Below are positions 32,284-43,649 of a stretch of 64,000 nucleotides of DNA, piece after piece. Every line of letters starts with the position of its first letter. Position 1 is the first letter of the stretch. The stretch spans positions 20,167,850 through 20,231,849 of the forward strand of contig NW_026623019.1 of the NCBI RefSeq assembly GCF_023065955.2, in the 5' to 3' direction. The notes beneath the pieces are model-generated. The model did no database searches, was not told the DNA's origin, and was given only the letters and a program-made list of their open reading frames with translations. The translations under genes and the position numbers were made by a program. This DNA comes from Ursus arctos (lineage: Eukaryota; Chordata; Mammalia; Carnivora; Ursidae).

Positions 32284-33014
32284 AACAAAAAATGTTAAAA
32301 AGCTTTGAACAACTTTGAAAAAATACACCTAAGCTGAAAAGATGGAAAAAGACCGAGCAAAAGATCAGCCGGAAAACAAAGGGAAAGTGAGCAAATTAAT
32401 TTCAGGTAAAGAGAAATTTAAGGAAAAATGACATTAAGTGAAATGAGGCCATTTGATATTAATGAAGTAGGTAAAAACCACCATGAAGATATAAAAGTCA
32501 GTGATATTTATGTGCCTATAACATAGTATTAAAATAAATGAAGCAAAAATTAACAGAAACACAAGAAAACATTAACAGAACCATAGTTCTCACAGAAAAA
32601 TAAACTAAGAAAAGTAGAGTACAGTATAGAAAAGTAAAAATAATAAAGATTTGAATAATATCCTACAGAGTAAATTTTTGAAATATCCGTCTAATGCAGA
32701 AAAAGAAGTCCTAATAAAAACTTTACGGTATAAATTGTACAGGTTATCTTCTCTAATAACAGTGAAATAAAACAAAATTATCAACAAAATTTTAAACAGT
32801 AACATAGAATTTTGAAAATTAAAAATTACTGTGATAAGTATTTCCAAGGGCAGTTCTGTTCCAAACCCTGAAAAATATTTTCATTTACTTCCAAAATCTA
32901 CATTACTTATTCAAAAAAATATTTTTTAATGCTCCAGCTTCTTTCTCCTAGTATCCGTTGCTGCTCTCAGTCTAATTCACATGATTATTAGCTTAATAAT
33001 ATATGGTTTTGTTT
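32284..33014. other. Unassigned A-rich sequence
   Basis: The A-rich strand suggests old L1-derived sequence, but no landmark is clear. No gene seen. Confidence 0.4.
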
Positions 33015-33145
33015 TCTAATTGATTCCTACCTGTAAATGCCTCGAGGACAGAGACAATGCAATACATTTTTTTTATTATCACTACATTTAAACATCTTCC
33101 TGAACACAGAAAGTTCCCCAGGAAATGTTTATTAATTGATTTCAT
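33015..33145 (+). mobile_element. L2 LINE 3' end fragment
   Basis: CCTGTAAATGCCTCGAGGAC, AGAGACAATGCAATAC and AGGAAATGTTTATTAATTGA match the final L2 block (taagctccatgagggcagggac ... aataaatgtttgttgaatga). Confidence 0.65.
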
Positions 33146-35190
33146 CACATAAGTGGGAAAGCTGGTTGACTAGAAATTAAGGGACAAGACTTCTTGACCA
33201 TTGTCAGAAAAGTTTAAGGATTCTCAGCATGCCACCTTACCTCCCTGGGTTTTAATATCCTCCTTCAGTAGATGAGGCAGTATTAAAATATTTCTCCGAT
33301 TCCTTCTAAAATTGTATGATTTAACCAATAGGGAAAGAAAAGGCATCCCTGGGTACACTAGAAAATCTCCCTCCATGTGCAGTAACACTGGTTTCTTTGA
33401 ATGTCAAGGTCTCGAACAGATTGTGCATTGTTGGGAAGAGAGTCACCCTCAATTACTCATCAGTGACGGAATTCTTTGTGGTTTACTCTCAATAACCCAG
33501 TGTTTCCTTAATGCCACACACCCAGGTCCAGGGGGGATATACATGTGTCTGAGTATGTGTGTATATTTGCCTCTCTGACGACATTCCAAGACTAATATAA
33601 ACACCTTCTAAATTACCCATTACTCCATGTCACTTCTCTCTTCCATTAGAAAGAAGTAGCCTATATTTATGTTTGAAGTTCTAACACTCTACCCTTTCCA
33701 TCAGCCCCTTTCTTTCTTAAAAACTGGTTTCTTCATCTCTCTTATATGTCGCCCAGATTTTAGATATTTCTTTAAATTTAGGTAGTGGCATAAGTGTTCT
33801 ATACTTATCATTTATTATAATATAAACATTTACTATAATTATAATTTGATACAATTAACTGTTGTTTAGTATTGAATATAGTTAATATAACATATTCAAC
33901 AAAATTACATTTAATTAATATTATTGCATGAATGGAAAAAAATTCAAAGAATATATCCCAAGAGATGAACAGTGAGGTGAGATTGTGTATGGTTTTTATG
34001 TTTTTCTCTTTATGTTTCTATTTTTCTACAGTTTTATGGATTGTAAACACAGTAATTATGTATGCATACACCCACACATGCCCCTCAGTTACCGGAACCA
34101 AAATCAAAGAAACTTTCACAGAACTCTATTACGCTGCATTTTACTTTAAGAGAAGATTTCTCGTGATACGAATGTACATTAAAAATAAATAACATATGAA
34201 TGACTTCAAGTTGTTGACATTAACCCTTGAGTTAATAATAACTTTGAACCTGTGAGAGCTTGAAATACGCTCATTTTCAGCACAGGATACTTATTAAAGC
34301 AAGGAAGTAGAATAGTATACTTGAGAAAGATTTTCAATTATCATAGGCAAAATTTTAAAAATCACAATTAAATGAAAACTCAGTCAGAACATATTCTCTA
34401 AACATCCATTAATTAGTCAGGCAAGTTTCATTTTCCAGGGCCTTCTACAGAAGCTTTTCTTAATATATATAAAAGCCCATAAACAAGACTAATCATTCAC
34501 ATCTGTAAATACTAAAGTCCATTCCCAGATTAGAACATAATCTAAATTTATACTCTTACCAAGACTTTATGCGATCATTACATGTCCCTTCCCTCTCTTA
34601 CTGAACTTAAATGAACCCATCCAATAGAGCCTTTTTTTACTGGGTGTGCTTCCATAAAACATTCACATTTTATCATATAGTAAAGTAAGAATTTATGCTA
34701 AATACTTCACTATTTCCCTAAAGATTAATCCAAGTGAATCAAATATTAAATGATGTAGCAAAGCATATTATTGTAAAACTCAATTCCTCTAAACATGTTA
34801 ATAATCTCTAATGTGGATAAGTAAATGGTTGTGATGTTTTCTTTTTTAATACTTCAGTCTCATTAAGGCCAAAGGCTGATACTCTGTCATTCCTGTCAGT
34901 CCCTCCTAGATACAGAGAGATGTCCCTTTGTGATTATGAGATGGGGTTCCTTTTCTACTCAGCATATAAAAGCATCCATTATTCTATCTTAAAAGTTATC
35001 GAATGTACCTCTGGAAGTTTGACAGATCAACAATGGACACTCATTAATATGGCACTATCACGGCTTGCTTATTTCAATTCTTAAACCCTTCGATCAAACT
35101 CAAGCATCTCAAGGAAAAAAAAAAAAAGTTCCCAAGTACATTGAAACATTTTGCTCAGACTTAAAATTCTTGGGTTTTTTTTTAGCTCCA
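33146..35190. other. Unassigned, repeat-poor AT-rich sequence
   Basis: About 2 kb without a recognised element or RNA. Short open frames at 33312-33578 and 33932-34192 have no recognisable domain. AT-palindromic text at 33810-33870 looks like simple sequence. Confidence 0.45.
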
Positions 35191-35194
35191 ATTT

Positions 35195-35800
35195 ATTTGC
35201 ACCAAAGTTTGGGGGGCAGTAAGATAGGGTATATTCTGGTGCTGCTATAAGATATTATCATAAAGTTAGCATCTTAAAATAACATTCATTTATTAGCTCA
35301 CAGTTTGATAGGTCCGGAATCCAGGTGGGTGCAACTGGGTTCTATCCTCAGGGTTTCACAAGGTCAAAATCAAGGTGTCACCAAGATGGATTCTTATCTG
35401 GAGGCTCTGGAAAAATATTTATTTCCAATCTCATTAAAATCATGGGCAGAATTCAGTTCCTTGTGGGTGCCAGACTGGGTGCCTCTCTCCTAGGTGGCCA
35501 TCAGCTTGGGCAGTGAGTAGGATGGAGGCACTCTTAGCTCCTCAAGGCTGCTGGTATTCACGGCATGTGGACCTTCCTTCTTCAAACCAACAAGAGAACA
35601 CAAACTCTCTGACTTTTCCTCTACCTACCAGCTAGAAAAAACTCTCTGCCCTTTAAAGCAGTTCTAATGGATTAGATGTGGTCTACCTGGATAATCTCCC
35701 TATCTCAAGGTCAATCGTGCCATATTACACACCATAATCATAGGAATGCTTTCTCATCACAGTCACAGGTTCTGGGAAATAGAATACAGAATCTGGAGGA
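35195..35800 (-). mobile_element. MLT1-type MaLR LTR, minus strand
   Basis: GGTGCTGCTATAAGATATTA, TTTATTAGCTCACAGTTTGA, GGTCAAAATCAAGGTGTCAC and the late block TAATGGATTAGATGTGG follow the reverse complement of MLT1 (tgctataacaaaataccatagactgggtggctt ... ctcacagttctgg). Heavily diverged, no internal genes. Confidence 0.6.
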
Positions 35801-36454
35801 GCATATTTAGCCAAGCAATTAGAAAAATTGAGACTAGGGAGTATAAGCAGACTCCAGATGTTAGATTCTATGAACCTAGAAGCCAGACCAAATTTCTCTT
35901 ATTGGGGAAGGGCATTCAGAGGTACAGTCTAATTCAATGTCCATATTAGCATTAGGGAAAGAGTGTCAGATATTAAGAACTTTTTGCAAATTTCTATGAC
36001 CTTGGAGCACTGCTGAGAGCCTCTTCATGTAGATGAGTCATAACACTTTTATCATTAGATGATTACTCTTCAAAAGTGCCCCTCTTCCAAAATGCCCCTA
36101 CTGTTTTATACTGTCTGATTTGTAAAATATATGTATCTAACTGGACATTGTGTTTACTTCAATCTGTGTGTGGGTTGGGCGAGGGTGGTGGTAAAGTCAT
36201 TTCCTAGAAATTTGTAAAATTGCCATATACTAAACAGCACTATTGCATCCTGCTACAGGGTGAAAAATGGGAATGAATTCTTTGTTCTGAGTCCCTCCAC
36301 TGGACTTTTGCATTTCCAGTACAGAAAGCCACAAGATCCACTTTGGGGTCTGCTCTCTTTGGAGGGTTTTTGTGTGTTTTGCTCCCAAGCAATTAGAACG
36401 AGTCATGTGTTTCCTGGTGAACCACTAGGTGTTACAACCTGAACACAAAGCCTA
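35801..36454. other. Unassigned sequence
   Basis: No gene or confident repeat recognised. Short open frame 36260-36442 has no identifiable domain. Confidence 0.45.
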
Positions 36455-36910
36455 CAGTTGTGCTGATGGAGAAGCAAGATGTGGAGACTGAGTTCGGGCA
36501 GGCGCAGCAGGTGGGGAGCGCAAGAAAGAGACAGAGACCTGTGATTTGTTACTAATAGTTGGGCATAAAGAAAACACTGATCATCCGTGTTCAGAGCCTC
36601 CGGTGTTTTACGAGGAGTGGTGTGCTGCTTTAGGGCGTTGACGTTTAAAAAGCTCGAGCAAGAAAAGATAAGGAAGCACACAAAGATTAATTCTGAAGTT
36701 CTTGTTAGAACCAAATGCTTTAATCCTGGAAAAGAGTGGGGGGAAATCTCCGCACATAGTACGTTCAGCTGAGTTCATATTCGAAATTACCAGGAGGCTG
36801 ACGTACACGCGGCGAGGAGGAAGTGTGTGTTTAAAATAATTTCCTTTCCTCTGAGTCAGGTTTCAGCGCATCTACTCTGTCTGCTGTGTCCGTTGCCCGT
36901 TGACAGGCCT
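36455..36910. promoter_or_regulatory. CpG-enriched patch with CRE/AP-1-like sites (candidate)
   Basis: This stretch keeps around twenty CpGs in ~430 bases, while the neighbouring kilobases have only scattered ones. It carries TGACGT at 36639-36644 and 36799-36804 (CRE half-site type), TGAGTCA at 36852-36858 (AP-1), and GGAGGAAGTG near 36817 (ETS-like core). No TATA box or adjoining gene is visible. The call is inference from base composition and short motifs, which also occur by chance. Confidence 0.35.
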
Positions 36911-37324
36911 CTATTTGGAACTGGCTGCTGTAACAATTTTGAGATTAACTTGATGAATCAAAAGAACCACACAGGAATAAAACTGTTACAAGAAAACCAG
37001 TTTTTCCTGGCATTCCCATTATTTTCATGTGACTAGCTAGCTGTAAATGGCAAAAATTGGGCAAGAGGCAAGAATGGGCTACAGATGTCTTCCTGAACAC
37101 ACGCTCAGTCAAGACCACTTGATAAGCCTTCTTGCACATCATTTTTAAGTAATACACATTCATTGCCAATATTATATAAATTCATTATGTCATTCAGTCA
37201 TTACTTCTTTAATTGGGGAATAAGTTCTTAGAGTACAGGTGATGTCTATTTTTTATTCACCATTTTAAACTAAACAGTAAATATTTATTATGTATTTCTT
37301 GATTAACTGAGCTGATTGACTCAT
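36911..37324. other. Unassigned sequence with weak L2 end
   Basis: AAGTTCTTAGAGTACAGGTG, ATGTCTATTTTTTATTCACC and AATATTTATTATGTATTTCT near 37220-37300 resemble a decayed L2 3' end. Otherwise nothing recognised. Confidence 0.4.
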
Positions 37325-37455
37325 GAAGAGAGGGAGGAAGAGAGGGAATGAGGGAGAGAAGGAAGGAACAAGAAAAAGAAAAAGGAAGGAAGGAAGGAGA
37401 GAAGGAAGGAAGGAAGGAAGGAAGGAAGGAAGGAAGGAAGGAAGGACGGACGGAC
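37325..37455. repeat. Polypurine (GGAA)n tract
   Basis: About 130 bases of nearly pure A/G on the plus strand: degenerate GAGGGA/GGAAGA units, then a clean GGAA array of about 13 units, ending GGACGGACGGAC. Confidence 0.98.
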
Positions 37456-38058
37456 TTGGGACATGTTTGGGTATTTACTATAGGTCACATGGGTAAATTA
37501 AGAATGCAACATTGACTACATGCACAAATATTTTATCACAGAAATCTAGTACTGCAGTGCTTTGGTTCACAACACACCAGCCTTTGGGGAGCCAACCTCC
37601 CAAGTAAATGAGTTTCAGAGCTATGCCTTGTGTTGGAATCTCAGCCCTTAAGTTTGGGAGCAAATTCTGGAAAGATTTGCCTGAAGTTAACTACACATAA
37701 TTATTAAATAGAAAACCACAGACAGTGACTGCAATAGAACAGTGAAAGGTAAGAGATACTTGGGGCCTTCCTGATTTAAACTATAGTAAACATGACCCAA
37801 GAGAAATTATGCTAAAGAAAAAAACTTATTTTTTTATGGTAGTTCAAGGCCAGTGATCCCCTAAAACAGAGACCCTGATAAATGGCCTTGTAATAGTTAC
37901 ATTTGGTGTTTCATTTAGACATGCCCAAAGAGCTATATGTTTCACCTCATGCTAAAAGGGGTCTCTTGAGAGGGATACAGAAATCCAAGTTTGCTCTTGT
38001 TGCCAGCAAGTCCTAGAAGAGATGGCAACTCAAGAACACGTAGTACCTATAATACATG
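37456..38058. other. Unassigned sequence
   Basis: No gene, RNA or clear repeat recognised. Confidence 0.5.
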
Positions 38059-38068
38059 CCCCACTCAG

Positions 38069-38389
38069 GCCGCCTGGGTGGTGCAGTCGGATAAGCATCG
38101 GACTCTTGTTTTCAGCTCAGGTCCTGATCCCAGGGTCATGAGATCAAGCCTCATGTCGGGCTTTGTGCCTGTTACAGAGTCGGCTTGAGATTCTTTCTCC
38201 CTCTCCTTCTGCCCCTCCCACTCGTGCTCTCTATCTCTCTCTCACGTAAATATATAAAGCTTTAAAATATATAATATATATATATAAATATATATATAAA
38301 TATTATATAAATATAAAATTATAATATAAATATATAAATATTATATATAAAAGTATTATATATTTATATATAATATATATTTATATACT
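38069..38389 (+). mobile_element. CAN-SINE with AT-expanded tail
   Basis: The head is GCCGCCTGGGTGGTGCAGTC and the body ends CTCTCACGTAAATATATAAA. The tail then runs on as ~120 bases of TATATA/ATATAAAT. The flanking duplication CCCCACTCAG lies at 38059-38068 and, beyond the AT tract, at 38390-38399, so the whole AT tract is part of the insertion. Confidence 0.93.
38262..38389. repeat. (AT)-rich microsatellite derived from a SINE tail
   Basis: Only A and T, with repeated TATATAAATATA units that are self-complementary. It sits inside the target-site duplications of the SINE. Confidence 0.95.
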
Positions 38390-38686
38390 CCCCACTCAGT
38401 TAATATATTGTAGATATCTGCCCCAGATTTAATGTGAAAAAAGAAGAGACTTGAGATAATTATCTGGAAGTTGCCAAAGAGACATCCAGAATACATTAGG
38501 TAAGTTCTAGAAGTAATGAAATGGATTCAAATTCTTTCCAGAACTAACTTGAGGCTTTGCCCAGGTCCACAGTAGTAAAGTGGGGCTAAGTATGCTGTCA
38601 CTCCTCCTTCTTGCACTCACTGTATACACACTGCTGCTTACCCAGACCACTCTCCCCAACTGAGAGAGAAGCATCTCTAAAGTCTT

Positions 38687-38886
38687 GTTAAATATTTTAT
38701 TTATTTATTTGAGAGAGTGAGAGAGAGAGAGCACACCAGCAGGGGGAGGAGCAGAGGGAGAGGGAGAAGCAGACTCCCCGCTGAGCAGGGAGCCCTCCAC
38801 CGGCTCCATTCCAGGACCTTGAGATCACGATCACGACCTGAGCCGAAGGCAGACTCTTAAAGGACTGAGCCAAACAACAGGCGCCC
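38687..38886 (-). mobile_element. CAN-SINE, minus strand
   Basis: TATTTTATTTATTTATTTGA leads and AACAACAGGCGCCCC closes; the usual CCACCCAGG is altered. Flanks CTAAAGTCTT (38677-38686) and CTACAGTCTT (38887-38896) differ by one base. Confidence 0.93.
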
Positions 38887-38896
38887 CTACAGTCTT

Positions 38897-39959
38897 TTTT
38901 TTTTTTTTTTTAAATATGCCTGGGTATTTTTCATTCTGGGTTGATCCACAAGTGAAAACCTATTTGCCATCATTTGACAAAATTATAATTTTGGAATTCT
39001 TCATTGATCTTCCCTAAGCTTCACACATACCCCATGTTAAACACAATTATTTTTTCTGACAGCTGACAATAGTTTGTAGATCTTTCAAGCAGTTAAGATT
39101 CTCTCTATATATTTTGGATCTTACCCTAATTTTATGCTTCAGGTTCTCTCATTTTGAACCACAATATATTTTCTCAATCTCTTAATGCCTTTATGTTAAT
39201 TGGGAAGTTTGTGAAATAGATTCATCAAGGAATGTGGTGGTTTTCAAGAACGTCAAGTTACTAAAGTCTGGCTTTGATTATTCACCAGGAAAAACACAAA
39301 AAGGCTGTTGATCATTATTTATGACATTTCATTTGAAAACATGGGAGACGTTCTCTGACATCGAAGTGAGTCATTTAACATCTATGTTTCTCAGCGGATA
39401 TTCACTGAGGAAAGGGTATACCAACTAATGGAAAGGATCTGTCTAGAGATAAAAAACATTAAAATGAAAATTATAAACTTCATTCTGACCTCAAACCACA
39501 TAAATGAAAGGCTTGCAAACATCATCCCTGTTGTAGCCAATGCACAGAGAGTGTTCAATTCAGTAATTATGCCTTAGAAATGTTCAACCATCAGCCAGAT
39601 AAATGAACTACCAAAACCTTAAGCTGAACACCACTGCAGCTGGAGTCCTCCCTCTAAAGAAGGAATTGCTCTACGAACACACTGCAGACTCTGTATCCTT
39701 AATGCCTTTGCCCTTCCTTTTTACATATTAAGACCTCAAGTTTAATTAGACATATAGAGCTAAGAAGAAAGCAAATTTTAGTTAAGATTAAATCATACCC
39801 AACACATTTGTTGTTTAATACATTTAACATTTTGGACCACTAATGGCTGTAATCTTGCTACTAGACCTGCATCATTGGAAAATTAGAGTGGAATGCCCAT
39901 TGGACTTGATGATTTACATGCGTCCCATATTGACTTGGCAACTTTCCTGCTGAGGAACC
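38897..39959. other. Unassigned, repeat-poor sequence
   Basis: No gene or RNA recognised. A poly-T stretch follows the SINE at 38895-38912. Confidence 0.45.
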
Positions 39960-40175
39960 CTGACGAAATCACTGAACCTCTCTAAGGCTCAATTTAAAAA
40001 AAAATAGTAAAGAAGGTTTATTGTGTTCCATGGATTCTACTAGGCCCTGGGATAAAAAATATGAATTAAAAAAATCATCTCTTTCCATGGATAGCATAGG
40101 TCTAAAGAGGAGACAGAGATAAAAAGCAACTAAGTTTTCCAGTGCGTGTAGTAGAGATAGGGACTATCCTTGCAA
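39960..40175. mobile_element. MIR/L2 relics
   Basis: AATCACTGAACCTCTCTAAG with GCTCAATTT (about 39967-39995) follows the MIR core on the plus strand. It is followed by an L2-like minus-strand block (TCTACTAGGCCCTGGGATAA, TCTAAAGAGGAGACAGAGAT). Both are short and decayed. Confidence 0.5.
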
Positions 40176-40304
40176 TGAGTTTGTTTTATATAATCATGCT
40201 CTGCAAATTACTACACAACATGTATTTGTATGACCCACAGTTTATGTAGACACTATCATACCACACATATGCTATGAAATTTTAATGAACTATGATTATG
40301 TACT

Positions 40305-40442
40305 TAAAGATGAGTAGACTGGACTTCAGGGAAGTTAAATAACTTGTCCAAGAAGATAGCTTCTAAGGAATTGCAGAAATAGGATTTGAACCTGGATCTG
40401 GCAGAGTCTAGTCATTGCCAATATGCTGTCTTGCCTCTTAAG
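40305..40442 (-). mobile_element. MIR SINE, minus strand
   Basis: AAGTTAAATAACTTGTCCAA, GAAATAGGATTTGAACCTGG and ATGCTGTCTTGCCTCTTA follow the reverse-complement MIR consensus. Confidence 0.82.
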
Positions 40443-41207
40443 TGCTTCTTGTAATAATTATGTACTCGTTTTCTCAAGGGAAATGTGCCATGTGCCAAGT
40501 CCCTACTAAGCCCTTCATTGTGATGCCTATCTCTGTAGCTAATTCCGACACTGGTTTCTGTAGCATCTAATTAAGGGAGGAGACAATGTGGTAAGATAGT
40601 TGAAACTCTACCAGTAAGACTCATTCCCTACTCCACCCGAGCAGAGCTTAGTTTTTGGCCAATTAAAACAGCCTAGCCTAGAGTCACTAAAAAGGCCATA
40701 ATCTAGGGATGTAAAGTTTGGAAGTCATTCTGGTCACACCTCTGGGTCAGAGGAGATTTGGACTATCATAGCATTAGCGTTTGTGATTTTCTATTTATGT
40801 CATAGTTTACTCATGAGTGTTTGGGATGTGGCTTTTAGCTAACCAAGAAATATATATATATATACACACACACATATATTCACACCTGCCAAAGACAAAA
40901 GCAACCAGGAACTGAGACCAGAACAAAAAGGATCCCAAAACTCAGTTTCAGAAAAAAATGTCACTTGCTGAAGCTGGAAAGGGCAGAGGTAATGGGAGCT
41001 TAAGAACTAAGAAATGGTATGTGAAATCCAGAATGATCTGGTTAAAAGCTCCTTAAACCAAATAATGTTCTTGCTCCCCAAAAATAGGAGGAGGGGAACC
41101 ATTTCAGAGAGGGCGACAGAGGAGAAGCACAGTCTAAATAGTAGAGAAAAGAATTGTTCTTGCTGAAGAATGAATCACAAAAGATGCGGGTAAGAAGTAA
41201 TTTTTAT
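40443..41207. other. Unassigned sequence with (TA)(CA) microsatellite
   Basis: A compound ATATATATATA then CACACACACA repeat sits at about 40848-40880. No gene seen. Confidence 0.5.
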
Positions 41208-41285
41208 TTATTTGCTCATTCAACAAATTTTTTTAAGCACCTTCCATATTCTAGGCTCCGTGGAGGATATGAAATTTAAAGACCT
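41208..41285 (-). mobile_element. L2 LINE 3' end, minus strand
   Basis: TGCTCATTCAACAAATTTTT, AGCACCTTCCATATTCTAGG and CTCCGTGGAGGATATG match the reverse complement of the L2 terminus. Confidence 0.65.
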
Positions 41286-41520
41286 AATTTAGTGGAGGAC
41301 AGAGGGGATGTGGGTGGGGGGAGAGAGTTTTGGGGTTGGTGGGTGATGGACATTAGCCCGGGGAACCATCAGAATCTGAAATACAATTGTATGGAGACTG
41401 GACATAGAAGGAAAGACTTCCCCGCAGGGCTTTCAGCTATTCTAAGGCTTGGAGAATGTGAATGGGAGAATGGAGAATGGGAGTTACTCCAACAGAGAAA
41501 GAGAGGAAGGACATGGAGTC
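41286..41520. other. Purine-rich unassigned sequence
   Basis: G/A-rich stretch with GGGAGAATGGAGAATGGGAG repeats near 41463. The open frame over it is probably compositional. Confidence 0.45.
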
Positions 41521-41529
41521 AAAGATGCT

Positions 41530-41692
41530 GTGGGATAAGCTGGTGATGGGTGGTGGGGAGAGCACATATTGCATGGTGCACCGGGTGTTATACGCAACTA
41601 ATGAATCATCAAACTTTACATCAAAAACCAGGGATGTACTGTATGGTGACTAACATAATATAATAAAAAAATATTAAAAAAAAAAGATGCTA
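41530..41692 (+). mobile_element. Very short 5'-truncated L1 insertion with TSD
   Basis: Only the last ~160 bases of the L1 3'UTR are present: GGTGATGGGTGGTGGGGAGA, GAATCATCAAACTTTACATC, GTGACTAACATAATATAATA and an A-tail. AAAGATGCT flanks it (41521-41529 and 41693-41701). It is close in sequence to the end of the ORF2 pseudogene copy at 31197. Confidence 0.93.
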
Positions 41693-41701
41693 AAGGCATT
41701 T

Positions 41702-41905
41702 CAGGAGTTCCATGAGCAGTTCGATTAAAAACCAAATGTGAGATTGCAGGCCAGGAGTCCCTAGCCTATGACATTTAAGGAGCTGTCCACAGTACTGTCA
41801 CACTGAGGCAAATGATGTGTGTTTCTCCCGCTCAGACTGACTCTCATTTGGTAGGAATAGCTTCTGAAACAATGGATATTGTAGAGGAGTAGGACCACCA
41901 CTGAC
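41702..41905. other. Unassigned sequence
   Basis: Short spacer with nothing recognised. Confidence 0.5.
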
Positions 41906-41909
41906 TTCA

Positions 41910-42120
41910 ACCGGCATGGATTTGGATTTAAATCATTGCTCTATAATTCCTACCTGTGTAGGCTAACAGTTTGGCTTCTTTGAATCTTAACTGAGTCTTT
42001 GGCAGTTTCCTCACAGATATATTGTGAGGATTAAATGATGTAATATATGATTAAGTGAATATAATGCCTAAACAGAGTTAGTGCCTAATAAATGGAATAA
42101 ATATTATAATTATTATTAAT
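41910..42120 (+). mobile_element. MIR SINE
   Basis: GGATTTGGATTTAAATCATT, CAGTTTCCTCACAGATATAT, TGTGAGGATTAAATGATGTA and GTTAGTGCCTAATAAATGGA follow the MIR consensus on the plus strand. Confidence 0.85.
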
Positions 42121-42144
42121 GCATATCAAAGAACATAAAACTTG

Positions 42145-42312
42145 GAATTTGGAGACATTTAATGTGTGACATTAAACAAGTAGCTTAACTCTGAAACTCA
42201 GATTGCTCATTTATTAAAAAAGAAAACATTTTTCCAGAGTTGGAAGATTGCTTTAGGAATTGTATGTGGTACCATCTAAGAAAGCACCCAGCACAGTACC
42301 TAGCACTAACAA
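42145..42312 (+). mobile_element. MIR SINE, second copy
   Basis: TGTGACATTAAACAAGTAGC, TTAACTCTGAAACTCAGATT and GCACCCAGCACAGTACCTAG follow the MIR consensus. It lies directly after another MIR in the same orientation. Confidence 0.75.
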
Positions 42313-42389
42313 CTTTAACTTACATCTGAGTCTGAAATACCCACATTTAGAAACACACTATTTATACAAAAATGTGCTTTTATAAATAA

Positions 42390-42530
42390 TAATAGCAAAT
42401 AATTAAGAATTTCTCTATGTTGGGCTCTTTTTTGGGCATTTTACATATACTTTCTCATTTAATCCTAATGGTCATCATTTTATTTTCTTGAGAAGTACAG
42501 CTACTCACTCAATGTCTCACAGCACTTTTT
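42390..42530 (-). mobile_element. MIR SINE, minus strand
   Basis: GGGCATTTTACATATACTTT, CTCATTTAATCCTAATGGTC match the reverse-complement MIR 3' half. Confidence 0.65.
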
Positions 42531-42824
42531 TGACCACCCGAAGACATCTGAATTTTCAAGGGATCTTTGCCAAACTATGGTATAAGGATCTATAGTTTAG
42601 TCACAGAAGCAGAGAGGAGTCTGGGTATGAAACCAAGCCCAGAGAAGCTACATCATCATCCCTCAACCAGCACTGAGGACCATCATGCCTAGAGGAGACA
42701 GGAATGCTCTACCTCTTAGAACCCACACCATAGTTCAGGTGTTCAAGAAACATTTGTTCCCATTTATTTGAGTGTTGAATAAATGAAATAAACAGATGCA
42801 GTAGGCATTTTCTGTTCCCTTTGC

Positions 42825-43622
42825 TTACTTTGTCTCCCTGTCTGTAGACATTCTGTGCAAATGGGGCTTCCCTGGGGAGCAAGGCCCTAAAGGAGGTTCA
42901 ACCCATGAAGCAGTCTTTCGGGGCTCAGGCAGAACAGTATCCCCCTCCGCCCCAAAAAGGACAATAGAGCTGTGATGCTTAGCCAGTGCCACCTGGGCCT
43001 GCCTCTCCAGGTGCTTCCTCGGGGATGAGGGCCCAGAACAAATCCCATCCATGAGAGGGGTGGAGAGCAAGTTGAACCAGTGCCCCCCAAAGTGAAGCTG
43101 GGGGGTGCTGGTGGGGAGCATGGAGAATTCTTCTAGAGAAATTAGCCTGAGAAGGCTGGGTGGCAGTGTCCCAGGAGGCCAGCTTCTTTAGAGAATGGCC
43201 TCACCCCAGACCACACTAGTCTTTTCTCTGAGCCTGTTTCCTCACCTTTCTTTGAGGTTAAAGCCATCCCCACCCAACCTGTGTTCACAGCAGGTAGAGG
43301 GGCTTCCTGGCACACAGATGTCACCCTGTCCTTTTTCCCAATGGCTCCTCACTAGTGTCCAGCACTCAGTGGACACCTGGGTCTACCTGCTGGTGCCCCA
43401 GTCCCAGTGCACCCCCAGGCATGGTCCCCCCAACCACCTGGCTCCTGCTTTACTGGGGCCACCACAGGACACTGGGGCTAGGAAATCAACCTAGTCCCTT
43501 CCCAAAAACCTCAGGCAGGCATGAGCTTGGGAGGGTCCTAGACATACCTCATCCCTGCGGCTGCAGTCATGGGTCACACAGCAACAAGGACCACACTATG
43601 TAGGAGATGGGAGGGGGGGGGG
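42825..43622. other. GC-rich, CpG-poor block, origin unknown
   Basis: About 800 bases clearly richer in G+C than the surroundings, yet with only a handful of CpGs, so not a CpG island. Several overlapping open frames exist (98 codons minus at 42825-43121; 99 codons plus at 43195-43494), explained by the low stop frequency of GC-rich DNA. I recognise no domain, poly(A) tail or splice pattern. Possibilities are an old retrocopy, a non-coding exon, or an unrecognised repeat. Confidence 0.45.
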
Positions 43623-43649
43623 CTCACTTAAAACAAGAAAAAAGAAAGA

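Noticed and set aside
42825..43622. CpG island promoter
   Set aside because: GC is high but only about four CpGs are present in ~800 bases.
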